The notes beneath the pieces were generated by a model that ran no database searches, had not been told where the DNA came from, and worked only from the letters and a program-made list of their open reading frames with translations. From Vibrio hepatarius (lineage in GTDB: Bacteria > Pseudomonadota > Gammaproteobacteria > Enterobacterales > Vibrionaceae): DNA of 64,000 nucleotides. Shown one piece after another: positions 47,888 through 57,766 of the stretch. Position 1 is the first letter of the stretch. Each line of letters begins with the position of its first letter. A program made the position numbers and the translations under genes. The stretch spans positions 62,001-126,000 of the forward strand of contig NZ_JAHKPM010000032.1 of assembly GCF_018860525.1 (NCBI RefSeq), written 5' to 3'.

Positions 47888-49318
47888 ATGCTTATACCTG
47901 TGATTATGGCTGGTGGCTCTGGTAGTAGACTTTGGCCCCTATCTCGAACTAAATACCCCAAACAGTTTTTAGCGGTCACTGGCGAGCTGACTATGCTTCA
48001 ACAAACGCTATCCAGAATGTCAGGATTAGATCATCAAGACCCCTTTTTAATTTGCAATGAATCGCATCGTTTCTTAGTTGCTGAACAATTGCGTCGGGTC
48101 AATTCTCAACATTCAGGTATTCTTTTAGAGCCTATTGGGCGTAATACGGCGCCAGCTATAGCTCTTGCAGCAAAATTTGCTGTTGAAAAAGATGAAGATG
48201 CATTGCTGTTAGTCTTGGCTGCTGATCATGTGATCCGGGATGATAAAGCGTTTCATCAGTCGGTTCTAACAGCATTACCTTATGCGAAAATTGGTAAGAT
48301 GGTGACATTTGGTGTTAAGGCGACTTCACCTGAAACTGGGTACGGGTATATCAAGAAAGGGATGAGCATAGACAGTGAGGGTTGTTCTGGTGGTTATAGT
48401 GTAAGCCGCTTTGTTGAGAAACCTGATCTTCTCAAAGCTCAGCAGTACCTCTCAAATGGTGAATATCTATGGAATAGTGGTATGTTTTTGTTCAAGGCCT
48501 CGACATATCTCGAAGAACTTGGAATACACCGACTAGATATAGCATCTTCTTGTGAGCGGGCTTATCAGAGTCATTTTGAAGACCTAGACTTTATTCGTAT
48601 GCCACCAGATTTGTTCACGCAGATTCCTGATGAGTCAATAGATTTTGCAGTAATGGAAAAAACAGACAAAGCTGTTGTTGTCCCAATGGATGCAAACTGG
48701 AGTGATGTTGGCTCTTGGTCAGCACTTTGGGAAGTGAATAATAAAGATGATCAGGGCAATGCTACTAGGGGAGATGTTTTAACTGAGCAAACTAATAATA
48801 GTTATATTTATTCCCAAAACAAGCTTGTTGCTACAGTTGGCGTTGAAAACCTTGTCGTCGTAGAGACAAAAGATGCGGTATTAGTAGCCCATAAAGATAA
48901 AGTTCAAGATGTAAAGTCGATCGTAAATCTGCTGAAACAACAAAATCGAACAGAGTGTCAGCAACATCAAGAAATATTTCGACCATGGGGCTCTCATGAA
49001 ACTGTATCTCAGGGCGAGCGTTATCAAGTGAAACAGGTGTTAGTAAAGCCACAAGAGAAAACAGCTCTTCAGATGCATCACCATAGAGCTGAACACTGGG
49101 TTGTCGTGTCAGGTACGGCTAAAGTGACAAAAGGTAACGAGACTTTCCTTCTTACTGAGAATCAATCAACCTACATTCCAGTAGGGACCTCCCATTCTGT
49201 AGAAAATCCAGGACAGGTACCTTTAGAGCTCATAGAAGTTCGCTCTGGGGTGTACTTAGAAGAAGACGATATTGTTCGCTTTGATGAGCAAGCATCTAAG
49301 TTTGGTGGCGACTACTAA
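47888..49318 (+). CDS. manC: Mannose-1-phosphate guanylyltransferase / mannose-6-phosphate isomerase
   Basis: A bifunctional type II PMI/GMP enzyme that makes GDP-mannose. The N-terminal guanylyltransferase shows GGSGSRLWPLSRTKYPKQ and LEPIGRNTAPAIALAA. The C-terminal cupin isomerase begins at about residue 360 (FRPWGSHETVSQG; LQMHHHRAEHWVVVSGT). At 476 residues it is complete. It precedes manB by 20 bp. Confidence 0.96.
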   Translation: MLIPVIMAGGSGSRLWPLSRTKYPKQFLAVTGELTMLQQTLSRMSGLDHQDPFLICNESHRFLVAEQLRRVNSQHSGILLEPIGRNTAPAIALAAKFAVEKDEDALLLVLAADHVIRDDKAFHQSVLTALPYAKIGKMVTFGVKATSPETGYGYIKKGMSIDSEGCSGGYSVSRFVEKPDLLKAQQYLSNGEYLWNSGMFLFKASTYLEELGIHRLDIASSCERAYQSHFEDLDFIRMPPDLFTQIPDESIDFAVMEKTDKAVVVPMDANWSDVGSWSALWEVNNKDDQGNATRGDVLTEQTNNSYIYSQNKLVATVGVENLVVVETKDAVLVAHKDKVQDVKSIVNLLKQQNRTECQQHQEIFRPWGSHETVSQGERYQVKQVLVKPQEKTALQMHHHRAEHWVVVSGTAKVTKGNETFLLTENQSTYIPVGTSHSVENPGQVPLELIEVRSGVYLEEDDIVRFDEQASKFGGDY

Positions 49319-49338
49319 CTACTCATTGAGATTAAATT

Positions 49339-50766
49339 ATGGTAACACAACGAATCAGTAGCGAAGTGCTTAGTGCTTCTGGTGTTAAATTCGGCACTAG
49401 TGGTGCACGAGGTCTCGTAACTCAGTTTACATCAGACGTATGTGCTGCATTTACTCATGCATTTGTCGTATCAATGCGTGAAAGTTTTACCTTCACTCAA
49501 GTGGCTGTTGCAATTGATAACCGTCCAAGTAGCCTAGCAATGGCGCAAGCTATCATTCAAGCGCTTACTGATGCTGGTATAGAGCCCGTTTACTATGGTG
49601 TTGTGCCGACTCCAGCTCTAGCGTATACATCTATGCAAGATGGCATGCCGTGTATAATGGTGACGGGGTCTCATATTCCATTTGATCGCAATGGAATTAA
49701 GTTCTATCGTCCAGATGGAGAGATCACAAAGGCAGATGAGCAGGCTATCTTAACCGAGAAAGTATATTTTCGAGCTATCAATAAATTGCCTGAGCTAACG
49801 ATTGATTTAAGAGCTGCTGAGCTGTATCGAGAGCGTTATGTTGATTTGTTTGATGGAGATTTCCTAGCAGATAAGCGTATTGGGATTTATGAGCACTCTT
49901 GTGCTGGAAGAGATATTTATCAAGGGCTTTTTAAGTCGCTTGGTGCCGAAGTTATCTCTTTAGAGCGTACTGACGAGTTTGTCCCTATTGACACAGAAGC
50001 GGTAGCTGAGTCTGATAAAGAGAAAGCTCGTTTATGGTCCAAGCAGTATAATTTAGATTTTATTTTCTCCACTGATGGAGACGGTGACCGTCCATTAGTT
50101 GCTAATGAGAACGGTGAATGGCTGAGAGGCGATATCCTAGGTTTTCTTTGCTCGAAAGCGCTTCAAGTTGATGCGCTAGCAATACCTGTTAATTGCAACA
50201 CAATTATCGCGGAATCTTCTGAATTTAAAGCTGTTTCAAAAACTCGAATTGGATCACCTTATGTCATCGCTGAATTTCCTGAATTAGCTGAAACTTATCA
50301 AAGGATTGCTGGGTTTGAAGCTAATGGGGGATATATGCTGGGAAGTGATATCCCTGTGAATGGTAAACTTTTAAAAGCTTTACCAACGCGAGACGCCATT
50401 TTACCAGCGTTAATGTTACTTTTTTTAGCGAAAACATCATCTATTAAAAACTTGGTAAGCAGCTTGCCACAGCGCTTCACCCATAGTGACCGTATTAAAA
50501 ATTTTGCTACAGAACAGGGGTTATCGATATTGGAGAGTGGCCGTCAAGATACTAAACAGTTATTAGAGGCTCTGGATTTGTCAGAGTTTAATGTTATTAG
50601 TGTTGATAGCACCGATGGTTTAAGATTAGAGTTATCCAACTGTACAGTCATTCATTTACGTCCATCTGGTAATGCTCCTGAAATGCGTTGTTATGCGGAA
50701 GCTGATCGAATGGAAGATGCGGTTGCTTTGGTTGAGAAAGTGTTAGAGGGCATCAGGTTAATTTAG
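49339..50766 (+). CDS. manB: Phosphomannomutase
   Basis: Interconverts mannose-6- and mannose-1-phosphate. It is a phosphohexomutase of 475 residues in the form found in Vibrio O-antigen loci. KFGTSGARGLV is at the N-terminus, the phosphoserine loop is MVTGSHIPFDRNG, the metal loop is STDGDGDRPLV, and the C-terminal phosphate-binding loop is RPSGNAPEMRCY. It feeds manC. A hairpin lies between it and manA. Confidence 0.93.
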   Translation: MVTQRISSEVLSASGVKFGTSGARGLVTQFTSDVCAAFTHAFVVSMRESFTFTQVAVAIDNRPSSLAMAQAIIQALTDAGIEPVYYGVVPTPALAYTSMQDGMPCIMVTGSHIPFDRNGIKFYRPDGEITKADEQAILTEKVYFRAINKLPELTIDLRAAELYRERYVDLFDGDFLADKRIGIYEHSCAGRDIYQGLFKSLGAEVISLERTDEFVPIDTEAVAESDKEKARLWSKQYNLDFIFSTDGDGDRPLVANENGEWLRGDILGFLCSKALQVDALAIPVNCNTIIAESSEFKAVSKTRIGSPYVIAEFPELAETYQRIAGFEANGGYMLGSDIPVNGKLLKALPTRDAILPALMLLFLAKTSSIKNLVSSLPQRFTHSDRIKNFATEQGLSILESGRQDTKQLLEALDLSEFNVISVDSTDGLRLELSNCTVIHLRPSGNAPEMRCYAEADRMEDAVALVEKVLEGIRLI

Positions 50767-50803
50767 CTTTTGATGACTTTAGAATCAGCGAATAACCAAT
50801 AAC

Positions 50804-50829
50804 AGAGCTATGTGTAAAAGCATGGCTCT
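50804..50829 (+). terminator. Hairpin between manB and manA
   Basis: A 9-bp stem (AGAGCTATG at 50804-50812 and CATGGCTCT at 50821-50829, one G-T pair) with an 8-base loop. It is followed by ATCTTTCTG rather than a clean U-run. It may be a weak terminator or an mRNA-stability element. Confidence 0.45.
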
Positions 50830-50850
50830 ATCTTTCTGAGCGTCAGTTTT

Positions 50851-52041
50851 ATGATTTATACGTTAAATAACCCAATAAAGAACTTCTCTTGGGGAAGTCG
50901 TACTGCTATTCGAGACTACTTCGGTATCGATAACTCGACACTTGAACGCCAAGCGGAAATTTGGATGGGAGCTCACCCTTCCGCAAGCTCCCGTATATCT
51001 CAAGCTGGCGTTGATGTTTCTTTATGTGATGTTATTGCTAATAACCCGGACTATTGGTTGGGGAAGGGCTCCAAGGGGCGTGCCTCATCGCTCCCTTTTC
51101 TTATGAAAATTCTAGCTGCAGAAGAACCCTTGTCCATACAAGTTCATCCATCGAAAAAGGCTGCTGAATTAGGCTTCGCTGAAGAAAATGAGCAAGGGGT
51201 AGCGCTAGATGCTCCAAATCGCAATTTTAAGGATCCAAACCACAAACCTGAGTTTGTATATGCGCTCACTCCGTATCTTGCCATGAATGGCTTTCGAGAA
51301 TTCGATCAGATTGTGGCAAATTTTGATGCTATGGGGCTCCCTACGTTGAAAGAAATCTTTCAGCCTTTTAAAAAAAAACCGAACTCATTGACTCTAGAGG
51401 TCTTTTTTACCGCATTACTCTCGTTAGAGGAAAAGTTGAAAGTACAGGTTATTAATGAGCTTCTAGGGGCAGTAAAAACAATAGATGAAGATCACTTTGC
51501 TTATCAAGCATCATCACTTATCTCTCGACTCTGTGGTATTTACCCAGAAGATATCGGTTTGTTTGGACCACTGTTGTTGAATGTCGTTGAACTTCAACCA
51601 GGAGAGGCGATGTTTTTGTATCCTGAAACCCCTCACGCATATATTCAAGGGTTGGCTATCGAAGTAATGGCTAACTCAGATAATGTCTTAAGGGCAGGCT
51701 TGACACTTAAGTATATTGATATTGAAGAATTAATTAAAAATACAAAATTTCAGCCTATTACTTTCGAAAGCTTGATTTTAAATCATCATGGTATCCAAAA
51801 TAATCGAGAGGTGTACCCTGTTCCAGTTGAAGACTTTAACTTTGATGTATTGAAACTTCGGAATACAATATCTTTAACTACAACTTCACCAGAGATACTG
51901 CTGTGCTTGTCGAATCAAGTGACGCTTATTACGGATATGGAAAGTAGAGTATTGCGCGCAGGAGAATCTGTGGTTCTTCCGGCATCGTTAGGTAAATACC
52001 GCATATCAGGTAAAGGCTCTGTAGCTAGAGCTTATTGTTAG
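50851..52041 (+). CDS. manA: Mannose-6-phosphate isomerase, class I
   Basis: Interconverts fructose-6- and mannose-6-phosphate, linking central metabolism to GDP-mannose. The zinc-binding SIQVHPSKKAAELGF, HKPEFVYALTPY and YPETPHAYIQGLAIEVMANS are present, with 396 residues. manC already has an isomerase domain, so this is a second isomerase in the same locus, raising flux to GDP-sugars. The next gene starts within 7 bp. Confidence 0.94.
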   Translation: MIYTLNNPIKNFSWGSRTAIRDYFGIDNSTLERQAEIWMGAHPSASSRISQAGVDVSLCDVIANNPDYWLGKGSKGRASSLPFLMKILAAEEPLSIQVHPSKKAAELGFAEENEQGVALDAPNRNFKDPNHKPEFVYALTPYLAMNGFREFDQIVANFDAMGLPTLKEIFQPFKKKPNSLTLEVFFTALLSLEEKLKVQVINELLGAVKTIDEDHFAYQASSLISRLCGIYPEDIGLFGPLLLNVVELQPGEAMFLYPETPHAYIQGLAIEVMANSDNVLRAGLTLKYIDIEELIKNTKFQPITFESLILNHHGIQNNREVYPVPVEDFNFDVLKLRNTISLTTTSPEILLCLSNQVTLITDMESRVLRAGESVVLPASLGKYRISGKGSVARAYC

Positions 52042-52047
52042 GTGACT

Positions 52048-52788
52048 ATGAAAGTTTCAATCATTACCGTGTGTTATAATTCAGAGAGAACCATTAAAGA
52101 TACGATTAAGTCGATTGCAAGTCAGACTTATAAAGACATTGAGTATATCGTTATAGATGGAAACTCATCAGATAATACAATGGAAATCGTACATCAGCAT
52201 AGTAATGTTATTGATGTTATTATTTGCGAAAATGATAATGGTCTCTATGATGCGATGAATAAAGGTCTATTGCATGCATCGGGAGACTTGATCGGAATAT
52301 TAAATTCAGATGATATACTAGCTAAAAAAAGCACAATTGCGAATATTGTTCAGCATGCAAGAGATGTTGAAGGTGTATATGGTGATGTCGGGTTCTATAA
52401 TTTTTTTTTCACAAAAAAAACAAGACACTATTCATCTAAAGGATTCTATAAATCAAAGTTTTCTAGAGGGTTTATGCCTGCCCATCCTTCATGCTACTTC
52501 AAGAAGGAACTTGTTCATCGTATCGGTTTGTATAGCTTAGATTTTAAAATTGCTGCAGACTTTGATTACTTGGTTAGAGCATTTTCTTTCCCTGATACCA
52601 ATATCTCATACCTACAAGAAGAAATCGTTAAGATGAGAGAAGGTGGCGTTAGTACTTCTGGTATATCGGCAAGCCTATTGCTCAATAAAGAAATCATACA
52701 GTCGTGCAGAAATAATGGAGTACCTTGCTCTTGGTTATCTGTGCTTAGTAAGTATCCAGAAAAAATAATGGGGTTAATATTTAAATGA
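52048..52788 (+). CDS. GT2 glycosyltransferase (WcaA-like)
   Basis: A 246-residue GT-A protein. VSIITVCYNSERTIKDTIKS, VIDGNSSDNTMEIV, CENDNGLYDAMNKGLLHA and ILNSDDILA are a textbook set for this group, which includes fucosyl- and glucosyltransferases of colanic-acid-like loci. The ATG at 52048 is used because the Shine-Dalgarno-like AGGTGA overlaps the manA stop. It may use a GDP-sugar from the preceding genes. Confidence 0.87.
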   Translation: MKVSIITVCYNSERTIKDTIKSIASQTYKDIEYIVIDGNSSDNTMEIVHQHSNVIDVIICENDNGLYDAMNKGLLHASGDLIGILNSDDILAKKSTIANIVQHARDVEGVYGDVGFYNFFFTKKTRHYSSKGFYKSKFSRGFMPAHPSCYFKKELVHRIGLYSLDFKIAADFDYLVRAFSFPDTNISYLQEEIVKMREGGVSTSGISASLLLNKEIIQSCRNNGVPCSWLSVLSKYPEKIMGLIFK

Positions 52789-53741
52789 TTTTGATTACTG
52801 GCTCCAATGGGTTCCTCGGCTCCCGTATAGTTGAGTTGTGTCAAAACCGAGAATTATCGCTTCTTGACCGAGGGAAAGAGAACAAGCATAAAGCTTACCG
52901 ATTTCAACGCGCAGAAATAAACGGGCACGATGACTACTCATTGGCTTTAAGTGGCTGTTCAACCGTAATTCATTGTGCTGGGCGCGTCCACCTCATGGTG
53001 GATAAATCTTGTGAGCCGTTAAAGCTATTTAGAGAGGTTAATACAAAAGGGACTATTAATCTCGCTAAACAAGCGATTGAAGCTGGAGTTAAACGGTTTA
53101 TTTTTATAAGTAGTATCAAGGTTAATGGAGAGAAAACAAAGTATAATCATCCTTTTCGGATGGATGATGACCATGCTTCAGTTGATAATTACGGATTGTC
53201 AAAATCAGAAGCAGAACTTGAGCTACGACAGTTGAGTAAACTCACAGAGATGGATGTTGTCATCATTAGACCTACGTTAATATATGGTCCTGGTGTTAAG
53301 GCTAACTTCGCCTCTTTGATGAATTTGGTATCGAAAGGAATTCCTATGCCTTTTGGTTGTATTACAGGAAACAGACGTAGCTTGGTTTCTCTTGATAATC
53401 TTGTCGATCTTATTATCACCTGTATTGATAGTGAAAAGGCAGCGGATCAAGTTTTTTTAGTTTCTGATGACCATGATATTTCTACGTCGGAAATGGTTCG
53501 TGAAATGGCTGTTGCTCTAGGTAAATCAGAATGGCAATTACCTCTTCCTGTTTGGTGTTACATTCTTGCAGGTAAGCTGTTTAATAAATCAGATGTTATT
53601 GATAGATTGACTGGTTCTTTGCAAGTGGATATTAAATATACAAAAAAAACATTAGGGTGGACCCCTCCACAAACATTACAAGAAGGCTTCGCAAAAGCAG
53701 CTAAAGCTTTCCTACATACTAAGAATAATGGTAAAAAATGA
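52785..53741 (+). CDS. SDR 4-reductase for UDP-QuiNAc/FucNAc (WreQ/WbpV-like)
   Basis: A 318-residue SDR. LITGSNGFLGSRIVEL is the nucleotide motif, and VIHCAGRVHLMVDK and FISSIKVNGEKT are characteristic of WbpV/WreQ-type enzymes. The Tyr-Lys pair is in DNYGLSKSEAELE. WreQ reduces UDP-4-keto-6-deoxy-GlcNAc to UDP-QuiNAc. ATGA overlaps link it to both the GT2 gene and the phosphoglycosyl transferase gene. Confidence 0.82.
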   Translation: MILITGSNGFLGSRIVELCQNRELSLLDRGKENKHKAYRFQRAEINGHDDYSLALSGCSTVIHCAGRVHLMVDKSCEPLKLFREVNTKGTINLAKQAIEAGVKRFIFISSIKVNGEKTKYNHPFRMDDDHASVDNYGLSKSEAELELRQLSKLTEMDVVIIRPTLIYGPGVKANFASLMNLVSKGIPMPFGCITGNRRSLVSLDNLVDLIITCIDSEKAADQVFLVSDDHDISTSEMVREMAVALGKSEWQLPLPVWCYILAGKLFNKSDVIDRLTGSLQVDIKYTKKTLGWTPPQTLQEGFAKAAKAFLHTKNNGKK

Positions 53742-54286
53742 TTCGTTTTATTGATTGTTTCGCAGCTCTTTTAGGGTTGATTTTTTTATTACCTATACTA
53801 GTGATTGTTACTATGATTGGTTTCTTTGATACAGGCTCACCAATTTTTTTTCAAGAGCGAGTAGGACGTAACAAGAAACCCTTCAAGTTAGTAAAGTTCA
53901 GAACCATGTTTGTGGAAACTCAATCTGTAGCGAGTCATCTCGCCAGTGCGACTTCTATTACAAAGTTTGGTTCTTTTTTGCGCAGAACTAAGATTGACGA
54001 ACTCCCACAACTGATTAATGTGTTCAAAGGTGATATGAGCCTTGTTGGCCCACGTCCTAACTTATTTAATCAGCAGGAATTAATTATTAAGCGGGATGCA
54101 CTTGGTGTTTACGATGTGTTACCCGGTATTACTGGCTTAGCCCAAATTCAAAATATCGATATGTCCACGCCTGAATTACTGGCAAAGGTTGACAAGCAGA
54201 TGATCGATACACTTAATCTAAGAGACTACTTTAAGTATATAATAAGGTCAGCTACAGGGAGTGGTAGTGGAGATGCGGTTAAATAG
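53738..54286 (+). CDS. Monotopic phosphoglycosyl transferase (initiating)
   Basis: A 182-residue small bacterial sugar transferase of the PglC/WreU type, which moves a HexNAc-1-phosphate from UDP to undecaprenyl phosphate and so starts the O-unit. It shows an N-terminal re-entrant hydrophobic segment ([17 protein letters not shown]), [18 protein letters not shown], the catalytic Asp-Glu in [11 protein letters not shown], and [10 protein letters not shown]. Its neighbours predict UDP-QuiNAc (or FucNAc) as substrate. Confidence 0.87.
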   Translation: MIRFIDCFAALLGLIFLLPILVIVTMIGFFDTGSPIFFQERVGRNKKPFKLVKFRTMFVETQSVASHLASATSITKFGSFLRRTKIDELPQLINVFKGDMSLVGPRPNLFNQQELIIKRDALGVYDVLPGITGLAQIQNIDMSTPELLAKVDKQMIDTLNLRDYFKYIIRSATGSGSGDAVK

Positions 54287-54347
54287 AAATGTGTACCACA
54301 CTTACTCGTGGCTCTTGAATAGGGTAAGAATTAAAAAGAGTATTAGT

Positions 54348-56288
54348 ATGGCTAGCCTAAACCACATTTGGGATTTACCTAGGACTTTTAAACGCATAAT
54401 CAGCATCGTGATTGATGCTTTTTTTGTTGTTACTTCTTTTTATGCCGCTTACTGGAGTCGGATCGGTAACGTAGAGCCATTTGAAAGCTATTTGACTTGG
54501 TACGTAGTAATTGGAACCTTGCTAGTAACAGTTATTGTTTTTACTAGGCTTGGGCTATATCGAGCAATCCTCAGGTTTCTTACATTTCACGCTTTAGCTG
54601 TTGTTAGTATAGGCACTGTCATTTCCGCAGCTTCTATCTCCGTTTTAGCTTTTTACTTTGATGCTCCTGTCCCTCGCTCTGTACCAATCATTTATGGTGC
54701 TTTTTTATGTTTATTGTGTGGCGGATCTCGTTTAATTGTTCGGGTCTTAGTTTCACAAGTTAACGCTAAAAGTATGAAGCGAGTTTTAATATATGGTGCA
54801 GGAGCAGCAGGCCGCCAGTTGGCTCTAGCGTTACGATCTTCAGAGACACACAAGGTGATTGGCTTTATCGATGAGGATAAAACACTATACAAAACAATTA
54901 TAATGGGCCTTAAAGTTAAAAGTATAGGCCGAGCGGAGAAGCTCATCGAAAAACACTCTGTGAGTCAGATTCTGTTAGCTGTGCCTAGTGCATCACGAGC
55001 ACGTCGCAAAGAAATACTCGACTCTTTGGTTCATCTTCCAGCAGAAGTCCTTACGGTTCCAGATATGAAGGATATAGTTGAGGGTAAAGCTAATATTGAT
55101 GAACTCAAAGATGTTCAAATCGAGGATCTTCTGGGTAGGGATTCAGTAGAACCTAACAAAACTCTCTTGGAATCAAATATAAAAAATAAAGTAGTGATGG
55201 TGACTGGTGCTGGCGGCTCAATTGGTTCTGAGCTTTGCAGGCAAATCATTCTTCAGCAACCCAAAGTTCTCGTCTTGTTTGAACTATCTGAGTTTGCTTT
55301 ATACCAGATCGATAGAGAGCTAAAGGGCTTGTTAATTAATAAAAATATAGACCTAGAAATAATTCCCCTACTTGGCTCTATTCAAGCAGTGAGCCGTCTT
55401 GCTACTGTGATGAAAAGTTTTAGTGTTAATACCGTATATCACACTGCTGCCTACAAGCATGTACCTTTGGTGGAATATAATGTGGTAGAGGGAGTAAGAA
55501 ATAATGTGTTTGGTACATATTACGCGGCTAAGGCTGCGATTGAGTCAGGTGTTGAGTCATTTGTATTAATTTCAACGGATAAAGCTGTTAGACCAACCAA
55601 TATAATGGGAACGACCAAGCGTATGGCGGAGCTTGGCTTGCAAGCTTTAGCCGAGCAAGAAGGTAACAAAGAAAATGGTACTCGCTTCTGTATGGTTCGT
55701 TTTGGTAATGTTCTAGGTTCTTCTGGCTCAGTGATACCTTTATTTAAAAAGCAAATTGCTTGTGGTGGCCCTGTGACGGTCACCCACCCAGATATTATTC
55801 GCTATTTTATGACTATTCCTGAGGCTGCACAACTAGTTATTCAAGCTGGTGCTATGGGTAAAGGTGGCGATGTTTTTGTGCTTGATATGGGAGAGCCAGT
55901 AAAAATAGCCGATTTGGCAGTTAACTTAATTCAGTTATCAGGGTTAGAATTGAAAGATGAGAACAATCCTTATGGAGACATTGAGATTGAATTTTCCGGC
56001 CTTCGTCCTGGAGAAAAGCTTTTTGAGGAGCTTCTAATCGGAGACAATGTATCGCAAACCGAACACCCAAGGATTATGACTGCGAATGAAAGGTACTTAC
56101 CTATAGATGAATATGGCATACTGCTAGATTCACTTGATGGTGCATGCCACAATTTCGAGTATGAAAAAATCAGGAAGCTGCTAATTGAAGCACCGACGGA
56201 ATTTACCCCTACAGATGGCATCGGTGATCTCGTTTGGAAAAAGTTACATGCTCTTAAAGATGAATCTTTAGATACCGTTATCCACTGA
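54348..56288 (+). CDS. WbpM-like UDP-GlcNAc 4,6-dehydratase
   Basis: A 646-residue membrane-bound dehydratase. An N-terminal part has four hydrophobic segments and a CoA-binding-like Rossmann domain (IYGAGAAGRQLALALR). The C-terminal catalytic domain has VTGAGGSIGSELCRQI, YHTAAYKHVPLVE and STDKAVRPTNIMGTTKRMAE, with Met for Tyr. Alternative starts at 54273 and 54261 overlap the previous gene. The ATG at 54348 best matches the WbpM N-terminus. It supplies UDP-4-keto-6-deoxy-GlcNAc to the reductase at 52785. Confidence 0.9.
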   Translation: MASLNHIWDLPRTFKRIISIVIDAFFVVTSFYAAYWSRIGNVEPFESYLTWYVVIGTLLVTVIVFTRLGLYRAILRFLTFHALAVVSIGTVISAASISVLAFYFDAPVPRSVPIIYGAFLCLLCGGSRLIVRVLVSQVNAKSMKRVLIYGAGAAGRQLALALRSSETHKVIGFIDEDKTLYKTIIMGLKVKSIGRAEKLIEKHSVSQILLAVPSASRARRKEILDSLVHLPAEVLTVPDMKDIVEGKANIDELKDVQIEDLLGRDSVEPNKTLLESNIKNKVVMVTGAGGSIGSELCRQIILQQPKVLVLFELSEFALYQIDRELKGLLINKNIDLEIIPLLGSIQAVSRLATVMKSFSVNTVYHTAAYKHVPLVEYNVVEGVRNNVFGTYYAAKAAIESGVESFVLISTDKAVRPTNIMGTTKRMAELGLQALAEQEGNKENGTRFCMVRFGNVLGSSGSVIPLFKKQIACGGPVTVTHPDIIRYFMTIPEAAQLVIQAGAMGKGGDVFVLDMGEPVKIADLAVNLIQLSGLELKDENNPYGDIEIEFSGLRPGEKLFEELLIGDNVSQTEHPRIMTANERYLPIDEYGILLDSLDGACHNFEYEKIRKLLIEAPTEFTPTDGIGDLVWKKLHALKDESLDTVIH

Positions 56289-56316
56289 AATATAGCCCCA
56301 AGTTAGGCCAAATTTC

Positions 56317-57657
56317 CTATAAAATCTGCTTCAGCACCCTATCTGCTTTAACACGAGTAATCTTGCGAATCAGTTTTTGGGCAGCTTCTGGGTAATCTTC
56401 AGCTTTCTCTAACTGTCTGTAGGTACAGATAAGTTGAGTGCTCTGAAGAATATTTTCTGCTTCTTTTTCAAATTGTGCCTTTAGGTGGTAGTGCTTATCT
56501 TGGATGAGAATGGCATTTTCTAGATCCAAACTCCAAGCTCTTGGGTTCAAGTTACTGCCAGTTATCAGCATATAGCGCTTATCAACCCATACACCTTTAA
56601 GGTGAAAACTGTTGTTATCATGTTTCCATAAATGGATAGATAGTTTTCGACTGGCAATGTGCGCTTCATTTGCTTTAGCGAATAGGCGCAAATTACGTTC
56701 ATACAGGTAGGGTAGTCCACCAATGGTTTTAAATTCTTCTTCGGGGGAAATGTAGAAATCATTAGCAGTCTTATCACCCACGACAATAGTCACTTTTACT
56801 CCGCGTCTGATCGCTTTTCTCACTTCTCTGGCGACACTACGCGGAAAGTTAAAATACGGTGTGCAGATGAAAATCTCTTGCTTGGCTTCTGCAAGCAATT
56901 GATTTATTGCCTGGTTAAGCTTGTTGCGTTTTTTGCCCACTCCGACAAGAGGTGTTAGTGCAACTTGATCTTGCGAAATGGTTTGTGTTGGGTACTGATA
57001 GCTCGCTTTGGCCAATGATGCTCTTAACTGACGTATTTGAACTCTAATTTGTTTAGTGCTGGGTTGAGTGGGCGAAGCTAGATCATGAACGGCAGGATGC
57101 TCAATCATTTCTTTTTCAATGAAGCTGACCATGGTATTAGCAAGTGTTTTATTATGTAGGACTTGATAACGATCGAAGCGATAACGTTCTTGGTAATGTA
57201 GATAGATGTTATTTAAACTCGCTCCGCTATAGATCACTTGATCATCAATAATAAAGCCTTTTAAGTGCAATACGCCAAAGACTTCTCGCCCTCTAACTGG
57301 AATGCCAAATACTGGGATTTGGTAGGAGTATTGAGTAGCAAAACTCTTATACATTGTGGCATTAGTTTCACCGGGTTCTGCGCCAATTAACCCTCTCTGT
57401 GCTCTATGCCAATCAACACAAACTTTAATTTCAAGCCCCGGGTTATTTTGTTTGGCTTGGTAAAGTTCGGTTAAGATCTCTCTTCCAGCTTCATCATCTT
57501 CTAAGTAAAGTGCAACAAGGTAAATCCGTTTACTTGCCTGACGAATCGCTTCAATTAAGCGAGTTCGAAAGTCTTTAGCTGAAAATAGCGTTTCCAGTTG
57601 GGTTGGATCTTGAGCCAAAGTAGGAAGTTGTTCGAATAAATTCCTTTGAGTCATCAT
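56317..57657 (-). CDS. pssA: CDP-diacylglycerol--serine O-phosphatidyltransferase
   Basis: Makes phosphatidylserine, the precursor of phosphatidylethanolamine. It is a phospholipase-D superfamily member of 446 residues with two HKD motifs: HLKGFIIDDQVIYSGASLN and FHLKGVWVDKRYMLITGSN. The N-terminus FEQLPTLAQDPTQLETLFSA is typical of gammaproteobacterial PssA. It is convergent with the dehydratase gene, 28 bp apart. It is housekeeping and marks the end of the O-antigen block. Confidence 0.95.
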   Translation of the reverse strand: MMTQRNLFEQLPTLAQDPTQLETLFSAKDFRTRLIEAIRQASKRIYLVALYLEDDEAGREILTELYQAKQNNPGLEIKVCVDWHRAQRGLIGAEPGETNATMYKSFATQYSYQIPVFGIPVRGREVFGVLHLKGFIIDDQVIYSGASLNNIYLHYQERYRFDRYQVLHNKTLANTMVSFIEKEMIEHPAVHDLASPTQPSTKQIRVQIRQLRASLAKASYQYPTQTISQDQVALTPLVGVGKKRNKLNQAINQLLAEAKQEIFICTPYFNFPRSVAREVRKAIRRGVKVTIVVGDKTANDFYISPEEEFKTIGGLPYLYERNLRLFAKANEAHIASRKLSIHLWKHDNNSFHLKGVWVDKRYMLITGSNLNPRAWSLDLENAILIQDKHYHLKAQFEKEAENILQSTQLICTYRQLEKAEDYPEAAQKLIRKITRVKADRVLKQIL

Positions 57658-57766
57658 GTTGGACTAAGTGCCTTTACTTAAAATGGACGAGGATAGTAGC
57701 AAAATGCATTAGCAGTTCCTAGCGGTCAGCTCTTAGTTCTAGCTGCACAATTGTAAAACTTGCTAT

